Shown here: one piece after another, positions 49,405-58,598 of the stretch | Layout of the letters: each line of letters begins with the position of its first letter | Numbering within the stretch: position 1 is the stretch's first letter | Source of the DNA: an uncultured Dehalococcoidia bacterium | GTDB lineage: Bacteria; Chloroflexota; Dehalococcoidia; Lucifugimonadales; UBA3495 | Length of the DNA: 64,000 nucleotides | Assembly (NCBI GenBank): GCA_958296225.1 | Contig: OY282456.1 | Coordinates: forward strand, 1,798,001 to 1,862,000 | Direction of reading: 5' to 3' | The notes under the pieces: generated by a model | What the model was told of the DNA's origin: nothing | Database searches by the model: none | Seen by the model: only the letters and a program-made list of their open reading frames with translations | Made by a program: the position numbers and the translations under genes

Positions 49405-52400
49405 ATGTCCAACACTCTGTTCAGCCAATCTTATCTGGAATCCGGCTTGCCGGAAACGAATGAATACCAGCAAATCGGACGGTCGCGGCTGGCGCATTTC
49501 CGGCAGGATTTAGAACGGCCTTACCGCAGTTTCAAAGCCGGCTACGGCGGTTCTAACGAAGCGCAGATTGAGGATGCGCTCATCAGGCCCGTGCTGAATG
49601 CGCTGGGTTGGAGCTATCTGCCCCAGCAGCCGATTCCGGTGAGCGGCCGGACGCCCGATTATATGCTGTTCGCCGACGATGCCGACCGGGCGGCTTTTAC
49701 CGGAGCCGGGGATGTCTCCCATTATCCGCTGGCCCCGGCGGAGGCGAAAGCCTGGAAGGTGAATTTGGACCAGCGTTCCGGCGCCCGCAGCCCCAGCGGA
49801 CAGCTACAGGATTACCTCAAAGAGTTCTGGCAATCTACCAAAGGGCGCGTCAAGTGGGGCATTCTCACCAATGGCGAAACCTGGCGACTGTATCGCGCCA
49901 CCGGCCCGGGGCCGGACGGCAAGTTTCACCAGACCCAGGACGTCTGGCTTGAGGTCAGTCTCGGCGAATGTGTCAGCGACGCCGGCAAGGAAGCGCGCCA
50001 GCTGTTCTTGCTGTTCTTTCACCGGGACGCTTTTCGCGTTGACGGCGACGGCTATTGTTTCCTCGACCGGGCTCTGGCCGGGGCCGCCGATTACGCCCAA
50101 ACGGTTACGGAAACCCTGCAGGCCGCCGTTTTTGAAACCGTTTATCCGCAGCTGACTGCCGCCTTTTACCAGGCCGCCCCGGACGCCGACCCGGATGATA
50201 TCCAGGAATCCGCGCTGACTCTGCTTTACCGCCTGCTGTTTCTGATGTATGCCGAAGACCGCCGGCTGCTGCCTACCGAGAATCCGGCCTATGCCACCAT
50301 CAGCTTGCGGAGCCTGCGGCGGAACATACTGGAGCGGCTGCGGCACAACCCCGTCTTTCTCCGCACCTATACCTATTGGCCCTTGCTACAGGAGCTGTTC
50401 CAGCGGATTGACGGCGGAGAGCCGGACGCCAAACTGCCGGCCTATAACGGCGGTCTGTTCCACCGGGAGCAGCCGGAGTTGCTGGCCCGGATACGATTGC
50501 CCGATGAAAGCGTAGCGGAAATTATCAATAACCTGGGTGCGGCCAGGGTTAACGGCGCCAGCGATAAGGTTCTGGTCAACTTCCGCGACCTGTCCGTGCG
50601 GCAGTTGGGAACCCTGTACGAGCGGCTGCTGGAACACCGCCCGGTCAGCGACAACGGCGGCGTTACGGTGCCGCTGCAGCCCCACGCCCGCAAGGACACC
50701 GGCAGCTACTACACCCCGCCGGAACTGGTGCGTCTTATTGTGGAGCAGGCGCTGGGGCCTCTGGTCAGGGAGCGGGAGGAGCGGTTCCGCACCCTGGTCC
50801 AATCGCTGGCGTCGGATACCCGTTCTTATGAAGCGCGACGGCAAGAGCTGACTGCCGCCGACCCGGCGGTAGCCTGCCTGCGCCTCAAGATTCTCGACCC
50901 GGCCATGGGCAGCGGCCATTTTCTGGTGGCGGCGCTGGATTATCTGACCGCGGAGATTGACCGTCTGGTGGGCGACGCCGCCGAGTTGGCCCACTGGCTG
51001 CCGGCGGCGGCTCCTTATACGTCGCCCCTGCTGGATCGTGTTGCAAACATCCGCGCCGAACTGAGTCGTCAGGCCGCGGCCGGCGGGTGGGAAATGCGTC
51101 CCGAGGACCTGGCCGACCGCGCCATTATCCGACGCATCGCGCTGAAGCGGTGCATCTACGGCGTTGACCTGAACCCGATGGCGGTAGAACTTTCCAAGAT
51201 GTCGCTGTGGCTGCACAGCTTTACCGTGGGCGCGCCGCTGTCTTTCCTGGACCATCACCTGCGCTGCGGCGATTCGCTGGTGGGCGGCTGGCTGGCAGAA
51301 ACCGGCGCGGATTTACGCACCGCTAGCGAAGGCGGGTTCGCCAGCCACATTTTTGCCGATATGACCGCCGCCGCCACGGCCATTCGCAGCATTGAGCAAA
51401 TCAACGACGTTGACACCGGCGAGGTCGCGGAATCCAAAACCCGGTTCAGCGGTATGGAGCAAACGATGGCTCCGGTGCGCCGGATGGCCGGCTTTTTCGC
51501 CGGCCTGCGCTGGCTGGCCGCCGCCGGCAGCACTCGTCCCCTGGCCTTGCGCCAGCCCCGGCAGCTGCGCCGGCAGATTGGAGACGACCGCGCCGCCGCC
51601 GTGGCATGGTGGCAGCGGCAAAACTACGATACTCAGATTGACTTGCTGCAGTATGGCCCCGAAGCCATGTCCGATGCCCAACGGGAAGCAGCGAACTTTG
51701 ATTTTGCCGGGTTCGCCCATTTCATCGCCTTGTGGCGCGAAACCGGCGAACTGGCGGCGCAGCGGCGGATGCTGCATTGGGAACTGGACTTTCCTGGCGT
51801 GTTCGACGGCTGGCAGCCCCGGCGGGGCGGCTTTGACGCCGTGATTGGCAACCCGCCCTGGGAACGGGTCAAACTGCAGGAAGTAGAGTGGTTCGCTCCT
51901 GAAACCCGCCGGCCCGATATTGCCCGGGCCGCTCCCGCCGCCCGGCGTCAGGCGATGGTAGCGCAGTTGGCAAAGGACAACCCCTCACTCTATGCCGAAT
52001 ATACGGCGGCGCTGGCCCAGGCCGATACGATGCTGCAGTACGGGCGCGCCTGCGGCGACTACCCCCTGCTGGGCGGCGGCGATGCCAACTTCTACCGCCT
52101 GTTTGTAGAACGGGCCAACGCCTTGACCGGGGCTAACGGCATCACCGCACTGCTTACCCCCTCCGGCATTTACGCTGACCGCTCGGCGGCTGACTACTTC
52201 GGCGCAATCGCCGGCGCTAACCGCCTGCTTTGCCTGTACGACTTTGAGAACCGGCGCGGGCCGGAACAAGGCCCATTTTTCCCCGATGTAGATAGCCGCT
52301 TCAAGTTCTGCGCGATGGCAACGGGCGGCACGGCCCGCACAGCGGATGAGGTGCCGTGCGGTTTTCTATTGCAGAATTCGCTGGCCGACACTCCCGCAGA

Positions 52401-53520
52401 ACGGCTGATTACGATGCGGGCATCGGACTTTGCGCTGGTCAACCCCAAAACCGGCACCGCGCCTATTTTCCACAACCGGCGCGATGCGGATATTGTGCTG
52501 GACATCTACCGCAACCATCCGGTCTTTGATGCCGAAAATCAAAATTTTGAAAATTTATCCGCTGTCATTCGTCATGTGCGCCAAAGCGACATGACGAATG
52601 ACAGCGGACAGTTCCGGACGAAAGAGCAACTTGATGCTGACGGCTGGTATCGTGTTGATCTAGACCGATACCGTAAAGGCATTGAGGAAATGCTACCGCT
52701 ATACCACGGTCAAACGATTTACTACTTTGACCATCGCTACAATTCGGTTCGTCTCAACCCCAATAATCTCCACAGGCCCTATACGCCTCGTCCGGTGACT
52801 GACGAACAGCACACAAACCCGGGGTTTTACGCAGAGCATCCGTACTATGTTCACGGTGATTTTGTGGAGAATAAATTCTCAAAATCTACGCCATTCGCCA
52901 TCGGGTTCAGACTTTCGACTAAGGCTGACAATGAACGCACTTTGATTGCAACTGTCGTGCCATGGGCTGGTTATGGCAACAGTTTGCCGATTCTGGTCGT
53001 AGATTCCGAGGATGCCTCTGCTACTTTTGCTGATTGCCTGCCACTCTGGGCAGCGAACTTCAGCAGTTTCGCTATGGACTTTGTTGCCAGGAGTAAATTG
53101 CAAGGCACCAATATGAACTGGTACATCCTGCAACAGCTGCCCGTCATCACCCGCGCCGCCTACGACCGCCGGTTTGGCGACACTACCGCCGCCGAACTGG
53201 TGCGCGACCACACGCTGCGGCTGTGCTACACGGCCTATGACCTGCAACCCTTTGCCCGGGCGCAGGGTTACGACGGCGAACCCTTCGCTTGGGACGCTGC
53301 GGAACGTCGCCACCTGCGGGCCCGGCTGGATGCGCTGTACTTCATCCTTTATGGCATTGGCCGGGATGACGCCGCTTATGTGCTGGACTCCTTTCCCATC
53401 ACGCGCAGCAGCGACGAGGCGGAGCATAACGGCGTGTATCTGACCAAAGAGCTGATTTTGGGCTATATGAACGCCCTGGCGGCCGGCGACGCGGAAACGA
53501 CGCTGGCGCGGCCCGGCTGA
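49405..53520 (+). CDS. type IIG restriction-modification enzyme (Eco57I class)
   Basis: 1,371 residues from ATG 49405. The N-terminal nuclease part has PD at residues 84-85 and E-A-K at 113-115, a PD-(D/E)XK set. The methyltransferase part has TPPELVRLIVEQ, motif I DPAMGSGHFLVAALDYL near residue 498, GVDLNPMAVELSKMSLW and motif IV NPPWERVK near residue 816. The C-terminal part (from residue 1040) is the target-recognition domain. One protein would both cut DNA and methylate adenine at its site. The segment 52530-53090 is distinctly AT-richer than the rest. The gene is followed by an EVE-domain gene, and the downstream end is intact. Confidence 0.9.
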   Translation: MSNTLFSQSYLESGLPETNEYQQIGRSRLAHFRQDLERPYRSFKAGYGGSNEAQIEDALIRPVLNALGWSYLPQQPIPVSGRTPDYMLFADDADRAAFTGAGDVSHYPLAPAEAKAWKVNLDQRSGARSPSGQLQDYLKEFWQSTKGRVKWGILTNGETWRLYRATGPGPDGKFHQTQDVWLEVSLGECVSDAGKEARQLFLLFFHRDAFRVDGDGYCFLDRALAGAADYAQTVTETLQAAVFETVYPQLTAAFYQAAPDADPDDIQESALTLLYRLLFLMYAEDRRLLPTENPAYATISLRSLRRNILERLRHNPVFLRTYTYWPLLQELFQRIDGGEPDAKLPAYNGGLFHREQPELLARIRLPDESVAEIINNLGAARVNGASDKVLVNFRDLSVRQLGTLYERLLEHRPVSDNGGVTVPLQPHARKDTGSYYTPPELVRLIVEQALGPLVREREERFRTLVQSLASDTRSYEARRQELTAADPAVACLRLKILDPAMGSGHFLVAALDYLTAEIDRLVGDAAELAHWLPAAAPYTSPLLDRVANIRAELSRQAAAGGWEMRPEDLADRAIIRRIALKRCIYGVDLNPMAVELSKMSLWLHSFTVGAPLSFLDHHLRCGDSLVGGWLAETGADLRTASEGGFASHIFADMTAAATAIRSIEQINDVDTGEVAESKTRFSGMEQTMAPVRRMAGFFAGLRWLAAAGSTRPLALRQPRQLRRQIGDDRAAAVAWWQRQNYDTQIDLLQYGPEAMSDAQREAANFDFAGFAHFIALWRETGELAAQRRMLHWELDFPGVFDGWQPRRGGFDAVIGNPPWERVKLQEVEWFAPETRRPDIARAAPAARRQAMVAQLAKDNPSLYAEYTAALAQADTMLQYGRACGDYPLLGGGDANFYRLFVERANALTGANGITALLTPSGIYADRSAADYFGAIAGANRLLCLYDFENRRGPEQGPFFPDVDSRFKFCAMATGGTARTADEVPCGFLLQNSLADTPAERLITMRASDFALVNPKTGTAPIFHNRRDADIVLDIYRNHPVFDAENQNFENLSAVIRHVRQSDMTNDSGQFRTKEQLDADGWYRVDLDRYRKGIEEMLPLYHGQTIYYFDHRYNSVRLNPNNLHRPYTPRPVTDEQHTNPGFYAEHPYYVHGDFVENKFSKSTPFAIGFRLSTKADNERTLIATVVPWAGYGNSLPILVVDSEDASATFADCLPLWAANFSSFAMDFVARSKLQGTNMNWYILQQLPVITRAAYDRRFGDTTAAELVRDHTLRLCYTAYDLQPFARAQGYDGEPFAWDAAERRHLRARLDALYFILYGIGRDDAAYVLDSFPITRSSDEAEHNGVYLTKELILGYMNALAAGDAETTLARPG
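52558..52608. repeat. perfect 20-bp inverted repeat inside the type IIG gene
   Basis: TCCGCTGTCATTCGTCATGT at 52558-52577 is exactly complementary to 52589-52608, with an 11-base loop. It lies at the start of the AT-richer target-recognition segment, encodes LSAVIRHVRQSDMTNDSGQ and keeps the frame open. Confidence 0.85.
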
Positions 53521-53586
53521 CGCCATTTGATTAGGGCAAGGCAGCAGGGGTAAAATAGGCCGGCGCCAGCGTGCCGGGGTGGGTTT

Positions 53587-54306
53587 ATGCCGCATAATTT
53601 CTGGATGATTAATTGCAACGAGCAGAACTACAACATCACCCGCGATTTGGGCTTTACCCGGCAGGGACTGAAAGCCGAATACCGGCGCAAGGTGCAGCGG
53701 GTTGAGCCGGGCGACCGCATCATCTATTACGTAACCGTCGCCCGTGTGTTCACCGCCACGGCCACCGTAACCAGGGGCTATGAGGAAGTCGGCTCCGGCC
53801 CCTGGGTGAAAGAGGGCCCGGCCAGCTGGCCTTATCGCATCGGCATCAAGCCCGACGTGGTGCTGAATGAGGAGCAGTACATTGACGCCGGGCTGCTGGC
53901 TTATCGCCTGGAATACGTGCGGAAGTGGCCCCCGGAGGACTGGCACCTGGCTTTTCAGGGCAACCTGCATCTGCTGTCGAAGGGCGATTTTTTCCTGCTG
54001 GAAACCGAGATGCTCAAGCTGCGCGACGGTCGGGAGCAGGCCCTGCTACAGATTGACGCCGAGCTGGCGATGGAAGAGGAGCGCGTGAACGCCCAGCGGG
54101 AGCGGCGGCGGCGGGTTGCCAGTCGCCCCGCCAGCCGGCCGGAGCGCGTCAGGAGTGACGGGCCGGCAGAAATCCTGCCGCCGGCCGAGGCTGCGGAGCC
54201 AGCGACCGATGACAGTCTCCCGGATGCCGGCCCGCGGCGCAATCCCCGGCCCCGCGGGGGCGTCCGGCGGCCCGGTATCCGGCGTTCGCCGCGCTACGAC
54301 GAATAG
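53587..54306 (+). CDS. EVE-domain protein with basic tail
   Basis: 239 residues from ATG 53587 (GGGTGGG upstream). NFWMINCNEQNYNITRDLGF at the N-terminus, EPGDRIIYYVTVARVFTATATVTRGYEE and the YRLEYVRKW...NLHLLSKGDFFLLET block form an EVE (PUA-like) domain, which binds modified bases. Residues 170-239 are Pro/Arg-rich and disordered, ending RRPGIRRSPRYDE. It stands 66 bases after the type IIG gene on the same strand, so they may work together in modified-DNA sensing or restriction. Its 3' end overlaps the convergent queG by 13 bases. Confidence 0.75.
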   Translation: MPHNFWMINCNEQNYNITRDLGFTRQGLKAEYRRKVQRVEPGDRIIYYVTVARVFTATATVTRGYEEVGSGPWVKEGPASWPYRIGIKPDVVLNEEQYIDAGLLAYRLEYVRKWPPEDWHLAFQGNLHLLSKGDFFLLETEMLKLRDGREQALLQIDAELAMEEERVNAQRERRRRVASRPASRPERVRSDGPAEILPPAEAAEPATDDSLPDAGPRRNPRPRGGVRRPGIRRSPRYDE

Positions 54307-55454
54307 GCGGCGGCATCGGCCAACGCTTGCCTGATTTCGGATAGCGCGTCGCGGTCGGATTCAGTTGACTCGGCGGCGCGGAGAGCGGCAATCGCGCCGG
54401 CGCCGCCAATGCGGCCCAGGGCCCAGGCAACGTGCTGCCGAACCAGCGGGACGGCGGTACGCAGGGCGCGGGCCAGCGCCGGAACGGCGGCCGCGTCTCC
54501 CAGATTGCCCAGGGCTACGCCGGCGTTGCGCTGCATACCGGCCCACTTGGCGCGCATAATCGGCGTGCCGGCAAACCGCTGGCGGAATTTTTCTTCCGTT
54601 ATCTCCAGCAGGTCAATGAGGTCCACGGCGGACAGGTCGCGGCGTCCAAAGTTGGGGTCGCCGGTGGCTTGGGCTTTGCGGTTCACCGGGCAAACTTCCT
54701 GGCAGATGTCACAGCCGAACACCCAGCTGCCCAGCGCCGGCCGGAGTTCGCGGGGGATGACGCCCTTATGCTCGATGGTCAAGTAGCTGATGCACCGCCG
54801 GTTGTCCACCACGTAGGGGGCGACGATGGCATCGGTGGGACAGGCCGGGATGCAGCGGGCGCACTCACCGCAGGTTTTGCGAAGGGGCGTATCGGGAGCA
54901 AGGGGTAGGTTGGTGATTATCTGGCCGAGGAGAATCCAGGAGCCGTAGGTTGGGTTCAGGATGTTGCCGTTCTTGCCGAACCAGCCGAGGCCGGCGCGGG
55001 CGGCGGCGGCCCGGTCGAGCATAGGGCCGTCGTCCACGTACCAGCGGGCGGCGAACCGTTCGCCCAGCTGCTCCGACAATGCGATTACCAGCCGGCGCAT
55101 CCGGCGTTTCATCACCCGGTGGTAATCGCGGCCACGGGCGTAGCGGGCGACGCGGCCCTGGCCGGGCGGCGTGGCGTCCGCATCCTCTCCATCCGCATCC
55201 TCTCCGGCGGGATAGTAGTTCAAGCCCAGCGAGATGACGGAACGGGCGCCGGGCAGCAGCTCGCCGGGACTTGCCCCCCGGCGCACCCGGTCTTTGGTGA
55301 ACCAGGGCAGGCCGTCCATCAGGTTGTCGTCAATGCGCCGGAGGGCGGCATCCCGGTCATCGCCAAACTCGGCGGCGTCCGTTACCGCTACCAGGTCGAA
55401 GCCGACCTCACGGGCCAGTTGGTCAATCTGCCGGCGCAAGGCGGTTGGGTTCAC
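54294..55454 (-). CDS. queG: epoxyqueuosine reductase
   Basis: 386 residues from GTG 55454, which overlaps the upstream dcd stop (GTGA) and follows AAGGCG. The GWFGKNGNIL block is the cobalamin-domain signature. Two [4Fe-4S] clusters are shown by CGECARCIPACPTDAIV and CDICQEVCP. A C-terminal HEAT-repeat region (AAAVPALARALRTAVPLVRQHVAWALGRIG) follows, as in family members. The enzyme makes queuosine from epoxyqueuosine in tRNA. It is coupled to the nucleotide deaminase gene. Other queuosine genes are not in the window. Confidence 0.93.
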   Translation of the reverse strand: MNPTALRRQIDQLAREVGFDLVAVTDAAEFGDDRDAALRRIDDNLMDGLPWFTKDRVRRGASPGELLPGARSVISLGLNYYPAGEDADGEDADATPPGQGRVARYARGRDYHRVMKRRMRRLVIALSEQLGERFAARWYVDDGPMLDRAAAARAGLGWFGKNGNILNPTYGSWILLGQIITNLPLAPDTPLRKTCGECARCIPACPTDAIVAPYVVDNRRCISYLTIEHKGVIPRELRPALGSWVFGCDICQEVCPVNRKAQATGDPNFGRRDLSAVDLIDLLEITEEKFRQRFAGTPIMRAKWAGMQRNAGVALGNLGDAAAVPALARALRTAVPLVRQHVAWALGRIGGAGAIAALRAAESTESDRDALSEIRQALADAAAYSS

Positions 55455-56002
55455 AAGTTTTCGCCTTGATAGCGGCCGGCGTAGCCGGCGGCGTCGGGTT
55501 GTGCCAGCGGGAGAAACACCAGCTGGGCGATGCGGGCGTTCTGCCGGACGCGCCAGCCGGCGGGGGCGTACACGGTGAGCAGGGCCTGACCGCGTCCGCT
55601 GTATCCGGCATCCCAAACGGCGGTATGGATGGCGACGCCGGAACGGAGCAGGCTGGAACGGGGGCGGCAGAGGGCCATCAAGCTGCGGGGCAGATTGACA
55701 AATTCGTTAAAGGTTATCAGATACGCCTCCTGGTCCAGGCGCCACCAGTCGCCATCGTCATAAGAGAGCGGGCGCGGGCGGGGCAAGCGCCGGTCGGCAT
55801 CGGCAACGCCCAGCCGCCCGGCGCCGGCAGCCGGGCCAAATCGCGCTATGCTATGCAGCGTCAGGTCAAAGCCATTGGGCTGCAGCTGCTGCGCCAGGTC
55901 GATGTATTCCGACAGCAGCGGCAGCGCGGCACCGCCAGTAACCAGCTCCGCGATGGCAGTGCGGTTGAGGACGCCGCTATGGGGAACATCGGTGGCAGTC
56001 AT
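55451..56002 (-). CDS. dcd: dCTP deaminase/dUTPase family protein
   Basis: 183 residues from ATG 56002. The trimeric dUTPase-type core is visible in NEFVNLPRSLMALCRPRSSLLRSGVAIHTAVWDAGYSGRGQALLTVY and NARIAQLVFLPL. The Arg-Ser-Ser-Leu and WDAGYSGRG motifs correspond to the deaminase/pyrophosphatase nucleotide site. The family makes dUMP or dUTP for thymidylate synthesis or removes dUTP. The stop overlaps the queG start by four bases, so these two are translationally coupled. Confidence 0.85.
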   Translation of the reverse strand: MTATDVPHSGVLNRTAIAELVTGGAALPLLSEYIDLAQQLQPNGFDLTLHSIARFGPAAGAGRLGVADADRRLPRPRPLSYDDGDWWRLDQEAYLITFNEFVNLPRSLMALCRPRSSLLRSGVAIHTAVWDAGYSGRGQALLTVYAPAGWRVRQNARIAQLVFLPLAQPDAAGYAGRYQGENL

Positions 56003-56049
56003 CGGGAATGCTATACTCCACAGCAAAAAAGTGAACGGGGGTAATCACA

Positions 56050-56676
56050 ATGAGCGGCGTTTTCGTCTATCTGGACAATTCTAACATTTTCCACGCGGCG
56101 CAGGATTTGGCTGAGGAACGCAACGGGGATATGAACGCCCGCTACCGCGTCCGCACCAACTTTGAGAACCTGCTGCGCCTGGCCCACGCCGACCGCCCGC
56201 TGGAGAAGGCAATGGCCGCCGGCTCAATTCCGCCGGCCCTCATCAATCTTTGGAACAGACTGGCCGAAGCGGGGATAGAAGTCCATCTGTACGACCGGGG
56301 CGAACCGGGCCGCGGCGAACAGCAAACCCCAGACCAATGGCTACAGCTGCGGATGCTGGAAGATATGGTGGATTACATTGACAATCCCGGCACCGTGGCG
56401 CTGCTGACCGGCGATGGGGCCAGTTACAACGAGGGCCGGGGTTTTCACCGGACGCTGGAGCGAATGCACCGGCTGGGCTGGAAAGTAGAAGTCCTGTCCT
56501 GGGTACACTCCTGCAACCGGCGGATGCGGCAGTGGGTAGAGGCCAACGGCGTTTTTGTGCCGCTGGACGATTACTATGAAGCCATTACCTACACCAACGC
56601 GCCCCGCATCGGGCAGGAACCGGCGCCGGCGCGGGATACGGTGGAGCTGGACCTGTCCAGCCGGCCGGCGGCGTAA
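56050..56676 (+). CDS. NYN-domain ribonuclease-like protein
   Basis: 208 residues from ATG 56050 (GGGGG upstream). The start FVYLDNSNIFHAAQDL carries the first catalytic Asp. ALLTGDGASYNEGRGFHRTLERMHRLGWKVEVLSW supplies the TGD and the K-V-E strand of the PIN-like NYN fold. There is no signal peptide, so the protein is cytoplasmic. The RNA or DNA target is unknown. It is divergent from dcd and convergent with groEL. Confidence 0.82.
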   Translation: MSGVFVYLDNSNIFHAAQDLAEERNGDMNARYRVRTNFENLLRLAHADRPLEKAMAAGSIPPALINLWNRLAEAGIEVHLYDRGEPGRGEQQTPDQWLQLRMLEDMVDYIDNPGTVALLTGDGASYNEGRGFHRTLERMHRLGWKVEVLSWVHSCNRRMRQWVEANGVFVPLDDYYEAITYTNAPRIGQEPAPARDTVELDLSSRPAA

Positions 56677-56683
56677 TAAAAGC

Positions 56684-56720
56684 GGCAGGCGGAGTTGGAA
56701 CCGGCCCAACCCCGCCCGCC
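56684..56720. terminator. hairpin between the NYN and groEL genes
   Basis: GGCAGGCGGAGTTGG at 56684-56698 pairs (two G-T steps) with CCAACCCCGCCCGCC at 56706-56720 around 7 bases. It lies 8 bases after the NYN stop and serves convergent transcripts. No T-run. Confidence 0.45.
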
Positions 56721-56764
56721 TGGATTCCCCATTGCCTGGGAATGGCGAGAGCTGAGCAGCCCGC

Positions 56765-58390
56765 CTAGTCGTGCATGAAATCCTGGATGTCGGCCGGCAG
56801 CGGCTCGTACTTGGGGATATCGGTGATGACGGCCTGGGTCGTGAGCAGCATCCCGGCCACCGAGCCGGCGTTCTGGAGAGCCGAGCGGGTTACTTTGGCC
56901 GGGTCGATGATGCCGCGGGCAACCAGGCCGGTGTATTCGCCACGGTCGGCGTCGAACCCGTAGTCGCCCTCGCCGTTGCGGACGTTCTCCACGATGATGT
57001 CGCCTTTGTAGCCGGCGTTCCGGGCGATGGTGTTGAGGGGGGCTTCCAGAGCGTCTTTCACCAGGCGGATGCCGAGGGCTTCGTCGCCGGACGCGCTCGG
57101 CATAATGGCGTCCAGCGCGGCCTGGGCGCGGAGCAGGGTAACGCCGCCGCCGGGGATGACGCCTTCTTCAACCGCTGCCCGGGTGGACGCCAGGGCATCC
57201 TCGGTGCGGCTCTTGCGCTCGTTCAGTTCCGGCTCGGTGGCGGCGCCGACGCTGATGACGGCGACGCCCCCGGCCAGGTTGGCCAGGCGTTCCTGCAACT
57301 TCTCGCGGTCGTAGTCGGAGGTGGTGTCCTCAATCTGGACGCGCAGTTCGGCGACGCGGCCGGTGATGTCGTCCTCGTGGCCGCGGCCCTCAACGATGGT
57401 GGTTTCATCTTTGGTGGCCACCAGGCGGCGGGCCGAGCCGAGCTGGTCCAGGGAAACGGCATCGAGGCGCATCCCGGTGTCGTTGGTAACGACGGTACCG
57501 CCGGTCATTATGGCCAGGTCTTCCAGCAACGCTTTGCGGCGTTCACCGAAACCGGGGGCTTTGACGGCCAGGCTGCTGACGGTGCCGCGCAGCTTGTTGA
57601 CCACCAGAGTCGCCAGGGCCTCGCCCTCCACGTCCTCGGCGATGATGACCAGCGGGCGGCGGCCGCCCTGGGCCACGGCTTCCAGCGTGGGCACTACGTC
57701 GGCTGCCGCTGAGAGTTTCTGGTCGGTGAGCAGGAAAAGCGGCTCATCCAGGGATACTTCCATGCGGTCAACGTCGGTGACGAAGTGGGGCGACAGATAG
57801 CCGCGGTCAAGGCGCATTCCTTCCACCACATTCAGCTCGTCGCTGAGGCTGCGGCTTTCTTCCACGGTGATAATGCCCTCGCGGCCCACCTTGTCCATAG
57901 CGTCGGCAATCAGTTCGGCGATGGCTTCTTCGTGGGCGGACAGGGCGGCGACACGAGCGACCTGCTCGCGGCTTGCCACGGCCACCGCCTGGGCGCTGAT
58001 TTCGGCGTTGACGGCGGAGACGGCTTTGTCGATGCCCGACTTGAGGGCCAGCGGGTTGGCGCCGGCGGCGACGTTGAGGAACCCGCCCTGGATGATGGAG
58101 CGGGCCAGAACGACCGAGGTGGTGGTGCCGTCGCCAACCACGTCGTTGGTTTTGGAGGCGGCCTCTTTGACTATCTGAGCGCCCATGTTCTCATAAGGGT
58201 TGGGCAGCTCAACTTCTTTGGCGATGGTAACGCCGTCGCTGCAAACCACAGGGAGGGTCCAAACGCGGCCCAGGATGACGTTGCGACCGCTGGGGCCGAG
58301 GGTGAGGGCTACTACGCGACCCAGTTGGTTAACGCCGCTCATCAGGCTCCGGCGAGCGGATTCGTCGAAAATTAACTGCTTTTCAGGCAT
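56765..58390 (-). CDS. groEL: 60 kDa chaperonin GroEL, without groES
   Basis: 541 residues from ATG 58390 (GGAGG 9 bases upstream). Landmarks match E. coli numbering: LGPSGRNV, SDGVTI at Asp52, GDGTTTSVVL at 86-95, GGGVTLLRAQAALD, and DPAKVTRSALQNAGSVAGMLLTT. The C-terminus ends in IQDFMHD and has no GGM tail. No groES is next to it, and no CIRCE element (TTAGCACTC/GAGTGCTAA) is seen upstream, so this is likely a second, differently regulated copy. It is followed by no other chaperone gene. Confidence 0.93.
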   Translation of the reverse strand: MPEKQLIFDESARRSLMSGVNQLGRVVALTLGPSGRNVILGRVWTLPVVCSDGVTIAKEVELPNPYENMGAQIVKEAASKTNDVVGDGTTTSVVLARSIIQGGFLNVAAGANPLALKSGIDKAVSAVNAEISAQAVAVASREQVARVAALSAHEEAIAELIADAMDKVGREGIITVEESRSLSDELNVVEGMRLDRGYLSPHFVTDVDRMEVSLDEPLFLLTDQKLSAAADVVPTLEAVAQGGRRPLVIIAEDVEGEALATLVVNKLRGTVSSLAVKAPGFGERRKALLEDLAIMTGGTVVTNDTGMRLDAVSLDQLGSARRLVATKDETTIVEGRGHEDDITGRVAELRVQIEDTTSDYDREKLQERLANLAGGVAVISVGAATEPELNERKSRTEDALASTRAAVEEGVIPGGGVTLLRAQAALDAIMPSASGDEALGIRLVKDALEAPLNTIARNAGYKGDIIVENVRNGEGDYGFDADRGEYTGLVARGIIDPAKVTRSALQNAGSVAGMLLTTQAVITDIPKYEPLPADIQDFMHD

Positions 58391-58598
58391 TGCTGGAATC
58401 CTCCGGCATAAGGGTGTTGCTAAACGCAATTCGCAATATCGTGACAGGAAAACCCGTTCCGACCGCGAATGATTGACGCAAGTTTCTGCATTCCAATTGT
58501 CTGCAACCGGGCGCGAATTGTCAACCGGGCGCACTCCGGCGGCGGCGTTCCTTTGCGTGATGGCCAGGCGGCCGGAGCGGAGGGCAGAGCGGGCGGTA

